A stretch of 56,003 nt of DNA. Origin: CAZFBA01 sp964517135 (GTDB taxonomy: Bacteria; Cyanobacteriota; Vampirovibrionia; JBFMGH01). Every line of letters begins with the position of its first letter. Positions within the stretch are counted from its first letter, which is position 1. Location: positions 1 to 56,003 of the forward strand of contig CAZFBA010000025.1 of the NCBI GenBank assembly GCA_964517135.1, read 5' to 3'. The translations under genes and the position numbers were made by a program. The notes under the pieces were generated by a model. The model was not told the origin of the DNA. It made no database searches and was given only the letters and a program-made list of their open reading frames with translations. Below, one piece after another: positions 53,335 through 56,003 of this stretch.

Positions 53335-53784
53335 ATTGCCCCACATCCTCCTTTTACCGAAGTATACGTTATTATCCCTTTTTAATCCTCCTATATATAT
53401 AAAAACAATCATCCGGCTATAATTGCCTGTTTGTGCGAATATTTAGCCATTCGGGAGGTATATTTTAATAGTAAATAACCGGATAAATAACATTTTTGTG
53501 GTATTTCAGGAAGTCATTCTGATTGTAAAATTTTGTAAATTCATTTATTTACTGTGTTTCTTTGACATATATCTTAATAACTGATTACTCATCTGGTATA
53601 TTATGCATATGCATATGCTATCTATTTGTTTAGTTTATTTTCTGTAGCATCAATGTTATAACTCTCATTATGTCTAATACCACTACATTTTATTATTATC
53701 AGATGACAGAAATCATTAACTAACGTATTTTTTGAACTTACTTCATTTATTTCAAAGATCAGTTTAGTTACTCAGGAGAATTCT
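53335..53784. other. 450-bp divergent intergenic region
   Basis: AT-rich. It holds an alternating ATGCATATGCATATGC stretch (about 53603-53619) and otherwise nothing I can support as a gene. Confidence 0.5.
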
Positions 53785-54678
53785 TTGTATACATTTCAAA
53801 TTGAAACCTCGCTAATATGTAATCTGAAATGCCCAGAATGCGCCATCGGAGCAGGCAGGATTACCCGAACAAAAAGGGTAATGAAATATGAACAGTTTCA
53901 GATAATAGCCTCTAAAATCAATAAAATTACTGATATTATGTATCTGTTTAACTTTGGAGAACCTTTTTTGAATGAGGATATATTCGATATCATAAGCCTT
54001 GCATCAGGTTTTTCAAAAACATCTATAAGCACAAATGCTATCTTGCTTGACGAAGAAAAAGCAAAAGCATTAATTAATTCTGGTATAAGAGAAATTATAG
54101 TCTCTATAGATGGTGTAACCCCAGAAGTATATGAAAAATATCGTGTCGGAGGTGATCTTAACAGGGTATTAAACAACCTGAAATTGCTCATTGCTTTTAA
54201 CCGTGAAGCAGGCAATAAAGTTAGAATTGTTCCGCAAATGGTAGTATTCAGACATAACCAGCATGAGATACCTGCTTTTATTTCTATGAACAAACAAATG
54301 GGACTAAAGCCTTATCTCAAAAGCCCTGATATAAAAGACTTTTCAAAGTTTCAATATGCAGACAGAAAAGAACTCCAGCGGGCACATTTTCAAACAAAAG
54401 AAGCTTGCAGGCAGGCAATGAAAACATGTCAGATGGCAAAAAACTGGGTTAATGTTCAGGTTGACGGTACCACAGTGCCTTGCTGTATGGACTATCAGGG
54501 AGTAATGCCATTTGGCAATTTATTAGAACAGGATGCCTGTGAAGTACTTGAAAACCCGGCATACCTGAACTTTAGAAATGCTGTTATTACAGGTAATGCA
54601 CCGGCTTTTTGTCTTGAATACTGCCAGTTTTATAACTACACACCAGAAAATCAGGATATCAAATGGCTTAAAATATGA
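53785..54678 (+). CDS. Radical SAM protein with SPASM-like C-terminus
   Basis: 297 aa. The CxxxCxxC cluster is Cys12, Cys16 and Cys19 (ICNLKCPEC). FNFGEPFLNEDI and STNAILL are the GGEP-like and following strand motifs, and VSIDGVTPEVYEKYR is typical. The C-terminal VDGTTVPCCMDYQG and a final CLEYC form a shortened SPASM region that would bind an auxiliary cluster. The start is TTG at 53785, supported by AGGAG 6 bases upstream. The target is unknown; no short precursor peptide gene was found beside it. A membrane protein follows 45 bases downstream. Confidence 0.9.
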   Translation: MYTFQIETSLICNLKCPECAIGAGRITRTKRVMKYEQFQIIASKINKITDIMYLFNFGEPFLNEDIFDIISLASGFSKTSISTNAILLDEEKAKALINSGIREIIVSIDGVTPEVYEKYRVGGDLNRVLNNLKLLIAFNREAGNKVRIVPQMVVFRHNQHEIPAFISMNKQMGLKPYLKSPDIKDFSKFQYADRKELQRAHFQTKEACRQAMKTCQMAKNWVNVQVDGTTVPCCMDYQGVMPFGNLLEQDACEVLENPAYLNFRNAVITGNAPAFCLEYCQFYNYTPENQDIKWLKI

Positions 54679-54723
54679 AAATAGCTTTCTGAAACCTTTT
54701 CAATAACCACAAAGGAGAATTGA

Positions 54724-55332
54724 ATGCCAGATACAAAAAAAGCAACCATCAATTGGAACTATTCAGGCAAGTTTAACTTTATTGGAACAGGTGCCACAAA
54801 AGAAGAAAACTATCTTGCTTATGCCGGATCATTCATAATACCAGCTTTTTTGCTTTATCTGTATTTTAGCGATACCGTGCAATGGAACCTGATAATACTG
54901 ATTATTGCCCTTGCCATAGGTTTTGACCTGAGTGGTGGCATTGTTGCAAACGCTATGAACTGCTGCAAGAGATTCTACCACACCCCTATGCAAGAAGGAG
55001 ACCCTAAATATGCATCTATATTGAAAAATAAAATGGCATTTAGTGCCCTGCATATACACCCGATAATAATCTGGGCTGTCTATGATAACTTAAATTTTAT
55101 TACGGGAATTGTGTGGTATGCATTTTTAATAGTTAGTGCATATGTTGTATATAGAGTGCCTCTTTACCTTGAAAGAGGAGTATCAATGCTATTGGTTTTG
55201 GTCTTTTTGATGGTCAACATTTATATTTTGCCTGCTCCGGCTGGCTTTGAGTGGTTTATACCGGTATTATTCCTCAAGATTGTTTACGGTCATATGGTCA
55301 AAGAGGAACCTTATAGGCCAGTTAACACCTGA
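54724..55332 (+). CDS. Membrane protein, unknown
   Basis: 202 aa with five or six TM helices. A soluble N-terminal stretch of about 28 residues precedes the first TM. A conserved-looking segment SGGIVANAMNCCKRFYH follows the second TM and contains Cys, Arg and His residues that could be functional. AAAGGAGA lies before the ATG. Same direction as the radical SAM gene, so it could be a partner or substrate-linked. The family is not one I can name. Confidence 0.7.
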   Translation: MPDTKKATINWNYSGKFNFIGTGATKEENYLAYAGSFIIPAFLLYLYFSDTVQWNLIILIIALAIGFDLSGGIVANAMNCCKRFYHTPMQEGDPKYASILKNKMAFSALHIHPIIIWAVYDNLNFITGIVWYAFLIVSAYVVYRVPLYLERGVSMLLVLVFLMVNIYILPAPAGFEWFIPVLFLKIVYGHMVKEEPYRPVNT

Positions 55333-55474
55333 AAGTATTGATTATAAAGGCAATACTACCATTATCTTAATATAAGTTAATGTTATCCTAAAGTTTTCAT
55401 TGTTCATTCCGATACTGAAAATGAAAGGTTAAGTTAGAAATACCGGTTACCCCAACCTCCTCCCCAAGTTAAGC

Positions 55475-55511
55475 CCACCGACGAATGCAGTGTTCGGTGG
55501 ATATTTTTTTT
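55475..55511 (+). terminator. Intrinsic terminator
   Basis: CCACCGA (55475-55481) pairs with TCGGTGG (55494-55500) and is followed by ATATTTTTTTTG. It lies about 140 bases past the 54724-55332 gene. Confidence 0.85.
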
Positions 55512-55795
55512 GCGGTTTTTTATGGTTGTTGGTCAAACCAGCAGAAGTTATTGATCTTGCCATCTGTTCACAAGGCTTTCAAAAATCAAATGTTTAGATC
55601 TCTAAATAACTTATAAGTTCTCAGATTATAAGAAAATATAGATGATTTCATCTATACAAACAGAATGAAACATACCGATGCATTATCTGTCGATTGTATT
55701 ATAACTATATTGTACGATGATTAAAAGGGCTTAAGCATACGATAACCCCTGTATATTCTCAAGATTAAGTCTCTATCTACCTCCTCATAGACTTA

Positions 55796-55818
55796 CCCTG
55801 CCCGGGCAGGGTTTTTAT
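55796..55818 (+). terminator. Intrinsic terminator-like hairpin
   Basis: CCCTGC and GCAGGG pair around CCGG within a perfect 16-bp palindrome, followed by TTTTTATTT. No annotated gene ends just before it. Confidence 0.75.
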
Positions 55819-55953
55819 TTGGATAATATTTCTATCCAGCAGGCAATAATTGTATCTTGATATTATATTTTTTTTAAGTTCTGCGCTGATCTTTAAAAAT
55901 TAATTTATTAGTTTTTTATGATCAGTAGTGCTGCTGCAAAGATATTTCATAGG

Positions 55954-55999
55954 AACCTCTGATTAATTAAGAAATTGCTGATTCCAGCAAAAACAGGGA
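55954..55999 (+). repeat. Repeat family R2, copy 2
   Basis: 46 bases matching 10175-10220 with about two mismatches. It runs to within 4 bases of the window end, so the flank beyond cannot be assessed. Confidence 0.8.
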
Positions 56000-56003
56000 G
56001 GGG

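Larger units (their letters stand above)
55333..56003. other. 671-bp terminal region with two terminators and a repeat
   Basis: No protein gene is supported. Terminators at 55475-55511 and 55796-55818 bracket about 285 bases, which could be an untranslated RNA gene or two terminators of read-through transcripts. R2 copy 2 lies at the right end. Confidence 0.5.

Overview
The window is a low-GC, gene-dense chromosomal segment. I infer a member of the non-photosynthetic sister lineage of Cyanobacteria (Vampirovibrionia/Melainabacteria, probably near Gastranaerophilales). The grounds are: an apparent BioU-type oxidoreductase next to bioD (BioU is the cyanobacterial route to biotin), a small protein starting MGLAASQARFL (a start I associate with Gastranaerophilales), short N-terminal '(S/T/N)F(G/K)x' tags on otherwise unrelated proteins, and alpha-glucan enzymes. 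This is recall and inference, not a database match. I saw no tRNA, rRNA, CRISPR array or intact transposon.

Layout. 1-660: a repeat-rich intergenic region. 663-3454 (-): two paralogous single-pass proteins with pilin-like N-termini, one ending in an Asp tail. 3455-4207: repeats, a G-quadruplex motif and a strong hairpin. 4208-6421: ROK glucokinase and a YgeY-type M20 hydrolase. 6592-10080: small proteins and two paralogous AMIN-like membrane-anchored proteins. 10352-19417: an alpha-glucan block with three tandem GH77 enzymes converging on a GH13 enzyme. 19841-23214: bioU-like, bioD and two uncharacterised genes. 23233-27255: HD-GYP response regulator, small conserved proteins, a HEAT-like protein, the MGLAASQ protein and a STAS protein. 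27488-30374: M55 aminopeptidase and a TPR protein. 30514-34309: small protein, thymidine kinase, zinc-ribbon membrane protein, lipoprotein and inositol-phosphatase-like enzyme. 34316-37337: DUF3299 protein divergent from an ABC exporter-type pair with a His-rich loop, with a Fur/Zur-like box between them. 37535-43990: small protein, CaCA antiporter, smpB, ribD, GT-C glycosyltransferase and a LeuA/NifV-like synthase. 44280-45660: decayed IS3 remnant and a DUF1963 protein. 46032-49012: possible leader ORF, two tandem dTMP kinase paralogs, an orphan secretion-ATPase N-domain protein, clpS and a small protein. 49098-55332: TerC, alkaline-phosphatase-superfamily protein, heptad-repeat protein, radical SAM/SPASM protein and a membrane protein.

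How genes may work together. The GH77/GH13 block plus glucokinase would remodel storage or dietary alpha-glucan and feed glucose into glycolysis. BioU-like plus BioD would cover the two steps from KAPA to dethiobiotin. RibD contributes to riboflavin synthesis. Tdk plus the dTMP kinases would form a thymidine salvage route. The DUF3299/ABC/His-rich permease locus resembles Zur-regulated loci of Proteobacteria and may handle zinc or another metal. The strongest candidates for new biology are the BioU locus, the metal-ABC locus, the shared N-terminal FGxKLE tag on the glucan enzymes, the orphan secretion-ATPase N-domain beside clpS, and the dispersed palindromic repeats.
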